Shown piece after piece: positions 14,206 to 20,483 of a DNA stretch of 20,777 nt (its first letter is position 1; each line of letters opens with the position of its first letter). The position numbers and the translations under genes are program-made. The stretch is taken from positions 1 to 20,777 of the forward strand of contig UNSQ01000010.1 in NCBI GenBank assembly GCA_900556885.1, read 5' to 3'. The notes under the pieces were generated by a model, which saw nothing but the letters and a program-made list of their open reading frames with translations, was not told the origin of the DNA and searched no databases. The DNA is from Candidatus Saccharimonadota bacterium. Its GTDB lineage: Bacteria > Patescibacteriota > Saccharimonadia > Saccharimonadales > Saccharimonadaceae.

Positions 14206-15273
14206 ATGTTACCGAAGGTGTTGCAATTGTTGAAATCGCCACGAGCCATTATGAGCGTTTTGACGTTGGTGGTTTTGGCAATAATAATTTTTCTATCTCG
14301 GCATGAGCTCGTGAAGGCGTGGAATCTGTTTTTGCACGCGGATTTATGGCTATTATTCTTACTTTTGCCGTTCCAGATTATCGTGTACTTCGCTGGCGGC
14401 GAGATGATTTTTTCGTATTTAAGAGAGAAGAATCTGATTCATCATATTTCCAGGCTGGAGCAGACGAGGATTGCGCTTGAGCTTAATTTGGTCAATCATA
14501 TTTTTCCGTCGGGTGGAGTTAGTGGAATTTCGTATACGACGTGGCGAATGCACAAGCTCGGCGTGAGTTCGGCACGTTCGACATTTGCGCAGGTGATTCG
14601 TTACGTTACGGGATTTTTGTCGCTTTTGGTTTTGTTGGTGATTGCTGTGTTGGCGCTGGCTATTGACGGCAAGGTTAATCGTTATATCGTTGCCGCTAGT
14701 TTCTTATTGATTATCGTGGTTTTGGCGCTGACGTTTGGTCTGATTTTCGTGTTTTCGTCAAAGCGACGTATGCAGATGACTGCTGCTAAATTATCTAAAT
14801 TCATCAATACATTGGTAAAAATTGCAACCTTAGGCAAGAAGCGACGAGTGATGAAGTCGAAGAAAGTCGAAGAGTTTTTTGTTGATATGCAGGACGATTT
14901 TCAAGATTTGTCCAATCATCCGAAACTTCTGATAAAACCGATGATTTGGGGAACTGTCTACACTGTTTTTGACGTGGCGATGTTTGCTGTGGCGTTTTTG
15001 TCGCTGGGTGTTTTCGTCAATCCGGCGATTCTGATGGTTGGATACGGTGTGGCGGGATTGGCGGCGATTGTCGTGTTTACTCCCGGAGGAACCGGCGTTT
15101 ATGAAACCATTATGATTATTTTCTTAAGTATGGCAGGCACTCCGCCGGATTTGGCGATTGCTGGAATAATTTTGACGCGAGCAATTTTACTTACTGGCAC
15201 GATTATCTTTGGCTATATTTTCTATCAACACGCACTGATTAAATACGGCAAGCCAGATGATTCCCAGATTTAG
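14206..15273 (+). CDS. YbhN/LPG-synthase-transmembrane (UPF0104) family membrane protein
   Basis: A 355-residue polytopic membrane protein of the family that includes the flippase-like domain of MprF and Escherichia coli YbhN. Hydrophobic segments are seen near 12-32, 44-62, 120-145, 152-175, 240-262, 270-288, 297-312 and 318-338. Family marks are the conserved NHIFPSGGVSGISY near 92-105 and FTPGGTGVYE near 285-295. A basic cytoplasmic loop (KIATLGKKRRVMKSKKVEEF) lies in the middle. There is no C-terminal aminoacyl-transfer domain, so it is not a lipid-lysylating enzyme; lipid or glycolipid translocation is a family-based guess. An ATG at 14197 would add three codons, but it sits in the -10 box. 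Its last 17 bases overlap xseA. Confidence 0.87.
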   Translation: MLPKVLQLLKSPRAIMSVLTLVVLAIIIFLSRHELVKAWNLFLHADLWLLFLLLPFQIIVYFAGGEMIFSYLREKNLIHHISRLEQTRIALELNLVNHIFPSGGVSGISYTTWRMHKLGVSSARSTFAQVIRYVTGFLSLLVLLVIAVLALAIDGKVNRYIVAASFLLIIVVLALTFGLIFVFSSKRRMQMTAAKLSKFINTLVKIATLGKKRRVMKSKKVEEFFVDMQDDFQDLSNHPKLLIKPMIWGTVYTVFDVAMFAVAFLSLGVFVNPAILMVGYGVAGLAAIVVFTPGGTGVYETIMIIFLSMAGTPPDLAIAGIILTRAILLTGTIIFGYIFYQHALIKYGKPDDSQI

Positions 15274-16357
15274 CGTTAGTAATTTCATAGCAGTTGTCAA
15301 TCAAACTTTTGACGTGGCTTTTGCTGGGATGGTTGAAGTTGAAGGTGAAGTTTCTGGTCTCAAGTCTTATCCTCCGAAATACGCTTTTTTCGATCTGAAA
15401 GATGACGACGGACTGGTTCGGTGTTTTGTTGGTTTTAGTAATTTACGCACGCCAATTGAAGATGGAATGAAAGTTGTCGTTCGGGCAATGCCAGCGCTTA
15501 GGGATAATGGCGCCTTTAGTCTGAACGTTCAAGAAATTCGCCCATTAGGCAAGGGAAGTTTGAAGCGAAGTTTTGAGCTTTTGAAGCAAAAATTGACAGT
15601 TGAGGGTTTGTTTAATTCTGAAAGAAAGCGTCCATTACCGCAATATCCTCAGAGGGTGGCTGTTATTTCCAGCACGAAAGCGGCGGGGTATGCTGACTTT
15701 ATGAAGATTTCTAGCGAACGTTGGGGTGGCGTGAAATTCGTAGTCGCCAACGTTAATGTGCAGGGTGCGAATGCTGCAGATCAAGCTGTTCGGGCAATAT
15801 CATATTTTAATCAAATGTCAGAATCTCCAGATGTGATTGTTTTGATTCGTGGCGGTGGCAGTGCGGAAGATTTGGCGAGTTTTAATGATGAAAAACTAGT
15901 ACGGGCGGTGGCGAGTAGCCGCATTCCAACAATGACTGGAATTGGTCATGAAATTGATGAGAGTTTATGCGATTTGGCGGCGGACGTTCGCGCAGCCACG
16001 CCGAGTAACGCCGCGCAATTGCTGTTTCCTGACAAGCGAGAAGTGATTAGGCATTTGCATTACAGGCTAATTGACGCGAAAGATTCAATTTGTAGAGCTA
16101 TCGAAGAGCAATCGCTTAATGCAACAATGTTGCAAAAAGAAGCACTAAAACAGTGGTCAAGTCGCGTGGATGCGGCTGTAAATGCAACATTGTCGCAACA
16201 AAAAGTCATCGCTGAGTATGATCCGGAAATGGCGCTGCGTCGTGGCTATGCAATGATCAAGGGTGATTTACAGATTGGTAATATTGTAGAGATTACAACA
16301 AAAGATATAATTATGAAAGCGAGGATTGAGAATAGTGAACAACGATATGACAATTGA
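15257..16357 (+). CDS. xseA: Exodeoxyribonuclease VII large subunit
   Basis: XseA with several XseB copies degrades single-stranded DNA from both ends in repair and recombination. The 366-residue protein has an N-terminal OB-fold (1-100, FSVSNFIAVVNQTF ... VEGEVSGLK), then the catalytic core with PQRVAVISSTKAAGYADF, VIVLIRGGGSAEDLASFND and TGIGHEIDESLCDLAADVRAATPSNAAQL, all standard XseA blocks. The C-terminal coiled coil is short, making it about 90 residues shorter than the Escherichia coli protein; the terminal GYAMIKGDLQIG block is kept. It starts inside the preceding membrane-protein gene (17-base overlap) without a clear ribosome binding site, implying coupled translation, and overlaps xseB by 11 bases. 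Confidence 0.95.
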   Translation: MIPRFSVSNFIAVVNQTFDVAFAGMVEVEGEVSGLKSYPPKYAFFDLKDDDGLVRCFVGFSNLRTPIEDGMKVVVRAMPALRDNGAFSLNVQEIRPLGKGSLKRSFELLKQKLTVEGLFNSERKRPLPQYPQRVAVISSTKAAGYADFMKISSERWGGVKFVVANVNVQGANAADQAVRAISYFNQMSESPDVIVLIRGGGSAEDLASFNDEKLVRAVASSRIPTMTGIGHEIDESLCDLAADVRAATPSNAAQLLFPDKREVIRHLHYRLIDAKDSICRAIEEQSLNATMLQKEALKQWSSRVDAAVNATLSQQKVIAEYDPEMALRRGYAMIKGDLQIGNIVEITTKDIIMKARIENSEQRYDN

Positions 16358-16535
16358 GCAAATGATGGCTGAATTGAACGAGCGAATCGCGTGGTTTCAA
16401 GGCGATGATTTTAATCTGGATGAGGCGAAACAGAGATTTATTGAGGCGAGAGAGTTATCAAAAAAAATTACTGCCACGTTGGAAGATATGCGACATGATG
16501 TCGAGGTTCTTAGCGAGGATTTTAACGCTGAGTAG
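16347..16535 (+). CDS. xseB: Exodeoxyribonuclease VII small subunit
   Basis: A 62-residue helical protein that packs on the XseA coiled coil. It aligns by eye with XseB: IEQMMAELNERIAWFQGDDFNLDEAKQRFIEARELSKKITATLEDM corresponds to the family pattern of FEKALxELExIVxxLExGxLxLEEAxxxFExGxxLxxxC. I chose the ATG at 16347. A TTG at 16326 and a GTG at 16335 are in the same frame and would add seven or four residues; a GAGG at 16321-16324 lies ten bases before the GTG, so that start cannot be excluded. All options overlap the end of xseA, as expected for coupled subunits. Confidence 0.9.
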   Translation: MTIEQMMAELNERIAWFQGDDFNLDEAKQRFIEARELSKKITATLEDMRHDVEVLSEDFNAE

Positions 16536-16539
16536 GATC

Positions 16540-16568
16540 TTTACATCAATTAAAGCATAAGCTATACT
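16540..16568 (+). promoter_or_regulatory. Promoter of the membrane-anchored protein gene (leaderless)
   Basis: TTTACA at 16540-16545, 17-base spacer, TATACT at 16563-16568. The predicted start, 16575, is one base before the first of three consecutive ATG codons at 16576. Confidence 0.75.
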
Positions 16569-16575
16569 TTACAAT

Positions 16576-17235
16576 ATGATGATGAGAGATAAGAGTGAGC
16601 GCGGCTCAGTTAATGGCTGGATGGTCGGCACAATCGGCTGTCTGATATTGTTTTTGATTGCTGGATCTTTGGCAATTTGGGCGTACATGCAATACTCCCG
16701 AGAAAAAAGCAGCGTTGATAGTAAAGTTGCGATTGAAGTTGCTAAGGGGAAGAGTGAACAAGCCGAATCAGACCAGAAGAAATTTTCTGAAGAAGCAAAA
16801 AACCCGCGTATTGAATTTGTTGGTCCTGCTGAATATGGTCGAGTATCGTTCATGTATCCAAAGACTTGGAGTGTATATGTAGGGAATGACGGCAGCGACA
16901 GGGGCGATTACAAAGCTTATCTTCACCCTATTTCAGTTCCTTCGACAACTAATAAAAATAGTCGGTTTGCGCTGAGGCTAGAGATTATCAATAAGAATAT
17001 GGATACGGTGCTGAATGACTATCAATCACGACTAAAGAAGGGTGAATTGACCTCAAGTAGTACTGAGTTTAATGGAATTTCAGCAACTCGGATTGACGGT
17101 ACGTTTGAGAAAGAATTGCGCGGCTCTGTGGTTTTGATGAAAGTTCGCGATAAAACTATTCGTTTTTCAACCGACGCAGACACGTTTAAGCCAGATTTCC
17201 AGACTATACTGAGCACTGTAAAAATCTCTGAATAG
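16576..17235 (+). CDS. Single-pass membrane protein with a PsbP-like outer domain
   Basis: A 219-residue protein of unknown function. A short charged N-terminus (MMMRDKSERGS) is followed by one membrane segment, about 14-38 (GWMVGTIGCLILFLIAGSLAIW). A charged helical stalk (42-75, many Lys/Glu) leads to a C-terminal beta-rich domain from about 80, with ISFMYPKTWSVYVG-like sequence (VSFMYPKTWSVYVG) and a terminal DFQTILSTVKISE. That opening and ending resemble the PsbP/LpqN-type fold found in many exported proteins of Gram-positives and CPR; this is a resemblance only. The outer domain is probably on the outside, given the positive N-terminus. It is transcribed alone or with the downstream kinase, which has its own -10. 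It begins with three in-frame ATG codons. Confidence 0.82.
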   Translation: MMMRDKSERGSVNGWMVGTIGCLILFLIAGSLAIWAYMQYSREKSSVDSKVAIEVAKGKSEQAESDQKKFSEEAKNPRIEFVGPAEYGRVSFMYPKTWSVYVGNDGSDRGDYKAYLHPISVPSTTNKNSRFALRLEIINKNMDTVLNDYQSRLKKGELTSSSTEFNGISATRIDGTFEKELRGSVVLMKVRDKTIRFSTDADTFKPDFQTILSTVKISE

Positions 17236-17253
17236 AAAAACCTAGTACATATT

Positions 17254-17262
17254 TGCTATACT
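17254..17262 (+). promoter_or_regulatory. Extended -10 promoter of the kinase-regulator-recO operon
   Basis: TGcTATACT, hexamer 17257-17262, eight bases before the ATG at 17271; the predicted start is near 17269. A 6-base inverted repeat, CTAGTA (17242-17247) and TACTAG (17259-17264), overlaps the hexamer. Confidence 0.65.
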
Positions 17263-17270
17263 AGAATTGT

Positions 17271-17987
17271 ATGGCAGGTAAAGAGTGGAGTGATGCTGAT
17301 TTTGGGGGATTGCCGAGCGTTTTGGTGGCGGCACACGAGCTGAAAACGCCGCTGGCTTTGATTAGGCAATTGGCGCTACTGTTGGACGACGATTTAACCA
17401 GTTCTGTCGATAAAACTCAGATCCAGCAACGAATTATTCGGACTTCTGAGCAGGCGTTGCAGCTTACGATTGATTTGGCAAATTCAGCCAATTTAACGCC
17501 GTCGTTATTTCCGCTTGAGCCGGTCAATCCGTTGGCTTTATGCCAGCAAGTAGCGATGGAAACGAAGTTCAACGCAATGCTTTACGGACGAAAAGTTAGC
17601 TGGCCTAAGAGTAGTCGAAATAGTCAATTGATATTAGCGAACCGAACACTTTTGGGGCGAATTTTGGCGAATTTTTTGAATAACGCGTTGGCGTATACGG
17701 AGGACGGATCGGAGATTAAGGTTTCGGTTAAGGCGACAAAAGATGCCGTGAGAATGAGCGTGCGGGATTTTGGACCGATGATGAGTTTGAAGGAATATCG
17801 GCTTTTGCTTGATGAAATGGAAACGCGAAAAACCGTGCGAACAAGGCCGGAAAGTAGCGGGCTGGGGATTTACGTGGCGAATCAATTTGCGCGGGCGATG
17901 AACGGGCGGATTGGTCTGATTCGTCACCGTGATGGACTGACTTTTTATGTAGAAATGCCAATTAGTCGGCAGTTGAGCTTGATATGA
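17271..17987 (+). CDS. Sensorless cytoplasmic histidine kinase
   Basis: A 238-residue kinase core without sensor or membrane segments. The H-box is AAHELKTPLALIRQL with His22 as phosphorylation site; the dimerisation helices run to about 75. In the ATPase domain the N-box is NFLNNALAYTEDG (134-146), and the G1 box is DFGPM at 166-170, where the usual second Gly of DxGxG is Met. The G2 region is SSGLGIYVANQFARAMNG (195-212). The protein is much shorter than typical kinases (350 or more) because nothing precedes the H-box, so it must sense a cytoplasmic signal through a partner or be constitutive. Its ATGA overlap with the next gene makes that receiver protein the obvious partner. Confidence 0.9.
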   Translation: MAGKEWSDADFGGLPSVLVAAHELKTPLALIRQLALLLDDDLTSSVDKTQIQQRIIRTSEQALQLTIDLANSANLTPSLFPLEPVNPLALCQQVAMETKFNAMLYGRKVSWPKSSRNSQLILANRTLLGRILANFLNNALAYTEDGSEIKVSVKATKDAVRMSVRDFGPMMSLKEYRLLLDEMETRKTVRTRPESSGLGIYVANQFARAMNGRIGLIRHRDGLTFYVEMPISRQLSLI

Positions 17988-18355
17988 AAAAACTGTTAAT
18001 CGTTGAGGATGATAAGAATTGGGAGGATATTCTGGGCAAGTTTGCCGCGGATGTTGGGGCGGAACATCGAGTGGCGGTTTCTGGTGGTCAGGCGATTGAA
18101 ATTATTGATAATTGGCAACCTGATGCGGTGATTTTAGATATGTTGTTAGCTGGCGAAACGGCGATTGCTCTGTTGAATGAGCTGCGATCGTACGCGGATT
18201 TGGCGAGTTTGCCGATTGTGGTTTGTACGAATATCGACGTTAAAATGGACGATTTGCGTCCGCTTGGCGTGAAGGCGATTTTGAATAAAACATCGATGCG
18301 TCCGAATGAGGCGCGGGCGATTTTTCGCGAGGTTCTAAATGACGGGGCAGAGTGA
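17984..18355 (+). CDS. Stand-alone receiver-domain response regulator (kinase partner)
   Basis: A 123-residue receiver domain only. The acidic pair is Glu8-Asp9-Asp10, the phosphoacceptor is Asp52 (AVILDMLLAGETA), Thr82 lies in VVCTN, and Lys102 is in ILNKTS. All phosphorylation residues are intact; the loop after Asp52 (LLAGE) differs from the common MPxxDG. No output domain is present. It overlaps the kinase by four bases (ATGA) and recO by 17 bases, so the three proteins are likely made together. With no DNA-binding domain it must work by protein contact; RecO or other repair proteins are possible targets on genetic-context grounds only. Confidence 0.9.
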   Translation: MKKLLIVEDDKNWEDILGKFAADVGAEHRVAVSGGQAIEIIDNWQPDAVILDMLLAGETAIALLNELRSYADLASLPIVVCTNIDVKMDDLRPLGVKAILNKTSMRPNEARAIFREVLNDGAE

Positions 18356-19019
18356 ACGAGTAAAAGCAATTGTTTTGAGGCGAACGAATTACGCCGAAGC
18401 TGACCGAGTTTTGCAATTACTAACGCCAAAAGGTCGACGTAGCGTGATTGCTAAAGGTGTGCGACGCGAGCGCAGTAAATTGGCGGGTGGAATTGAATTA
18501 TTCGCGATTTGCGACGTGGTTATTCGTTCTGGTCGGGGCGATTTGGGGCTATTAACTTCCGCTCGATTGTCGGCTTTTTATCGGCATATTTTGGAAGATT
18601 ACGATCGGATGCAGTTTGCGTATTCAGTAATGAAATTGGTTTCTGCGGCGAGTGAAAATATTGACGAACCAGAGTGGTATTATGTGCTGAGCCAAGTTTT
18701 GGAGCAATTGAATAATCCCGCGATAAACCAAAAATTGATTGAAACGTGGTTTTATTTGCAATACGCAAGTTTGTTGGGAGATGAACTGAATCTTCGCACA
18801 GATGTGACGACAGCGGCGCTACTTCCTGATAAAAAATATATGTATGATAGCGCGGAAAAAGGTTTGAGATTGGCGGAGCAGGGTGATTTGGGCGCAGGCG
18901 CAATTAAATTGTTAAGGTTAATCCAGGCAAAGCCGCTCGCGAATGTGGCGCAAATCGGCGGAATAACTGAGGTTATAAACGATTGTTGGTTGACCGCCAG
19001 GCAACACGCGGCAGTGTAA
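18339..19019 (+). CDS. recO: DNA repair protein RecO
   Basis: RecO binds single-stranded DNA and SSB and, with RecR (and RecF), loads RecA at gaps. The 226-residue protein has the family N-terminal OB-fold (KAIVLRRTNYAEADRVLQLLTPKGRRSVIAKGVRRERSKLAG, broken here as residues 9-50) and a helical C-terminal region (YDRMQFAYSVMKLVSAASE from about 89). The four-cysteine zinc knuckle seen in some RecO proteins is absent, with only two cysteines in total. Translation starts inside the preceding regulator gene; GAGG at 18329-18332, six bases before the ATG, is a usable ribosome binding site. glyS follows after a short gap with its own promoter. Confidence 0.92.
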   Translation: MTGQSERVKAIVLRRTNYAEADRVLQLLTPKGRRSVIAKGVRRERSKLAGGIELFAICDVVIRSGRGDLGLLTSARLSAFYRHILEDYDRMQFAYSVMKLVSAASENIDEPEWYYVLSQVLEQLNNPAINQKLIETWFYLQYASLLGDELNLRTDVTTAALLPDKKYMYDSAEKGLRLAEQGDLGAGAIKLLRLIQAKPLANVAQIGGITEVINDCWLTARQHAAV

Positions 19020-19033
19020 AATTGTCAGTAAAA

Positions 19034-19042
19034 TGGTATAAT
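19034..19042 (+). promoter_or_regulatory. Extended -10 promoter of glyS
   Basis: TGgTATAAT, perfect hexamer at 19037-19042. The predicted start is 19049, giving a leader of about 46 bases before the glyS ATG at 19095. Leadered transcription is an exception in this window. Confidence 0.75.
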
Positions 19043-19062
19043 TTGGGTAATAATGTGAATCG

Positions 19063-19079
19063 CCATGTTGCCAACATGG
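19063..19079 (+). promoter_or_regulatory. Perfect hairpin in the glyS leader
   Basis: CCATGTT (19063-19069), loop GCC, AACATGG (19073-19079): seven perfect pairs with a three-base loop. The right arm ends in the GG of a GGAG (19078-19081), and AAAGG (19082-19086) lies just beyond, eight bases before the ATG. It may modulate ribosome access or stabilise the 5' end; no terminator or T-box elements are seen. Confidence 0.6.
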
Positions 19080-19094
19080 AGAAAGGTTTTTTCA

Positions 19095-20438
19095 ATGAGT
19101 CAAGCAAAAATGGAAGATATTATTAGCCTGTGTAAGCGTCGCGGTTTTATTTATCAAGGTTCTGATGTTTACGGCGGTTTGTCTGGAACGTGGGATTATG
19201 GTCCGCTGGGCGTTCAATTGAAGCGCAACATTATGAATTTATGGTGGCGAATGTTTGTTGACGAGCGCGACGATATATATGGCGTCGATGCGGCAATTTT
19301 GATGAATCCGAAAGTCTGGAAAGCGAGTGGGCATGTTGATACGTTCGTTGACCCATTGTGTGAAGATATGGTCAATCATCGTCGTTATCGCACCGACCAC
19401 ATTCTTAAGGACAATGGAATTGACGCTGACGGTTTGACGATGGAGCAAATGGATGAAGTGATTGCGGAACGGGGAATTAAAAGCCCAGATGGAAATCCGC
19501 TAAGCAAATCGCGAACGTTCAATATGATGTTTAAGACGAGCGTTGGCGCCACTGAGAATGAGGACAGCGTTGCATATCTTCGCCCAGAAACTGCTCAGGG
19601 AATTTTTACCAATTTTAAGAACGTTGTTGATAGTTTTTATCCAGACTTGCCGTTTGGAATTGCTCAGCAGGGCAAGGCGTTTCGTAATGAAATTGCGCCG
19701 CGAGATTTTGTTTTCCGTTCTCGGGAGTTTGAGCAAATGGAGATTGAATATTTTGTCAATCCAGAAAAATGGCAGGAAGCGTTTGATGAATTGTTGAAGT
19801 CGACGCACGAGTTTTTGGAGGCGTTGGGATTAGATCCTAGGAATATTCACGAGTTGGATGTTCCGGCGGAAGACAGGGCGCATTACAGTAAGAAAACGAT
19901 TGACATTGAATATGATTTTCCAATTGGCAAGGAAGAACTGATGGGAATTGCGTATCGGACTGATTTTGACTTGATGAATATTCAGCGCGTCAGCGGAAAG
20001 AGTATGGAATATACGATCAAGGGGACGAATGAGAAGTTTGTGCCGCACGTGATTGAACCGAGTTTTGGCGTCGAGCGAGCGCTGATGGCGGTGTTGTCGA
20101 GTGCGTATCGCGAGGACGAGCAGAACGGCAGTAAGCGCGTTTATTTGGCGCTTCCAGAGCATTTGGCGCCGGTTAAATTTGCCGTTTCGCCGCTACTTAA
20201 GAATAAGCCAGAATTGGTGGAGAAGGCGCGTGAAATTTACGCTAGCCTATCTAAGAAAAATCCTGGACGTGTTATGTGGGACGACAATGGAAACATTGGT
20301 AAGCGATATCGCCGTCAGGATGAAATTGGTACGCCACATTGCGTGGTTGTCGATTTTCAGACGCTGGAAGATGACACCGTTACTGTTCGTGAGCGAGATA
20401 CGACGGAGCAGAGGCGAGTGAAGGTTGAGGAGTTGTAG
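19095..20438 (+). CDS. glyS: Glycine--tRNA ligase (homodimeric alpha2 type)
   Basis: Class II synthetase charging tRNA-Gly. It is the single-chain alpha2 type found in eukaryotes, archaea and many bacteria, not the alpha2-beta2 type. From the ATG at 19095 it has 447 residues, a normal length. The N-terminus MSQAKMEDIISLCKRRGFIYQGSDVYGG is the standard opening and GTWDYGPLGVQLKRN follows. Motif 2 is FRNEIAPRDFVFRSREFEQ (from 196), motif 3 EPSFGVERALM (from 321), and the C-terminal anticodon-binding domain includes VMWDDNGNIGKRYRRQDEIG. An in-frame ATG at 19065 would add ten residues, but it lies in the leader hairpin and the extra residues do not fit the family. It has its own promoter and purine-rich ribosome binding site. 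Confidence 0.95.
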   Translation: MSQAKMEDIISLCKRRGFIYQGSDVYGGLSGTWDYGPLGVQLKRNIMNLWWRMFVDERDDIYGVDAAILMNPKVWKASGHVDTFVDPLCEDMVNHRRYRTDHILKDNGIDADGLTMEQMDEVIAERGIKSPDGNPLSKSRTFNMMFKTSVGATENEDSVAYLRPETAQGIFTNFKNVVDSFYPDLPFGIAQQGKAFRNEIAPRDFVFRSREFEQMEIEYFVNPEKWQEAFDELLKSTHEFLEALGLDPRNIHELDVPAEDRAHYSKKTIDIEYDFPIGKEELMGIAYRTDFDLMNIQRVSGKSMEYTIKGTNEKFVPHVIEPSFGVERALMAVLSSAYREDEQNGSKRVYLALPEHLAPVKFAVSPLLKNKPELVEKAREIYASLSKKNPGRVMWDDNGNIGKRYRRQDEIGTPHCVVVDFQTLEDDTVTVRERDTTEQRRVKVEEL

Positions 20439-20483
20439 ATATTGGACGTGAAAAAAGCAAATTGGTTTTGAGGAGATAAAAGA

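Noticed and set aside
19065..19094. Upstream in-frame ATG for glyS
   Set aside because: It lies within a perfect hairpin. The ten extra residues do not resemble the family N-terminus, while MSQAKMEDI at 19095 has a purine-rich site at proper spacing.
20448..20471. A seven-codon GTG frame (VKKANWF, then TGA) between glyS and the SAP-like gene
   Set aside because: Too short, with no ribosome binding site; nothing supports translation.
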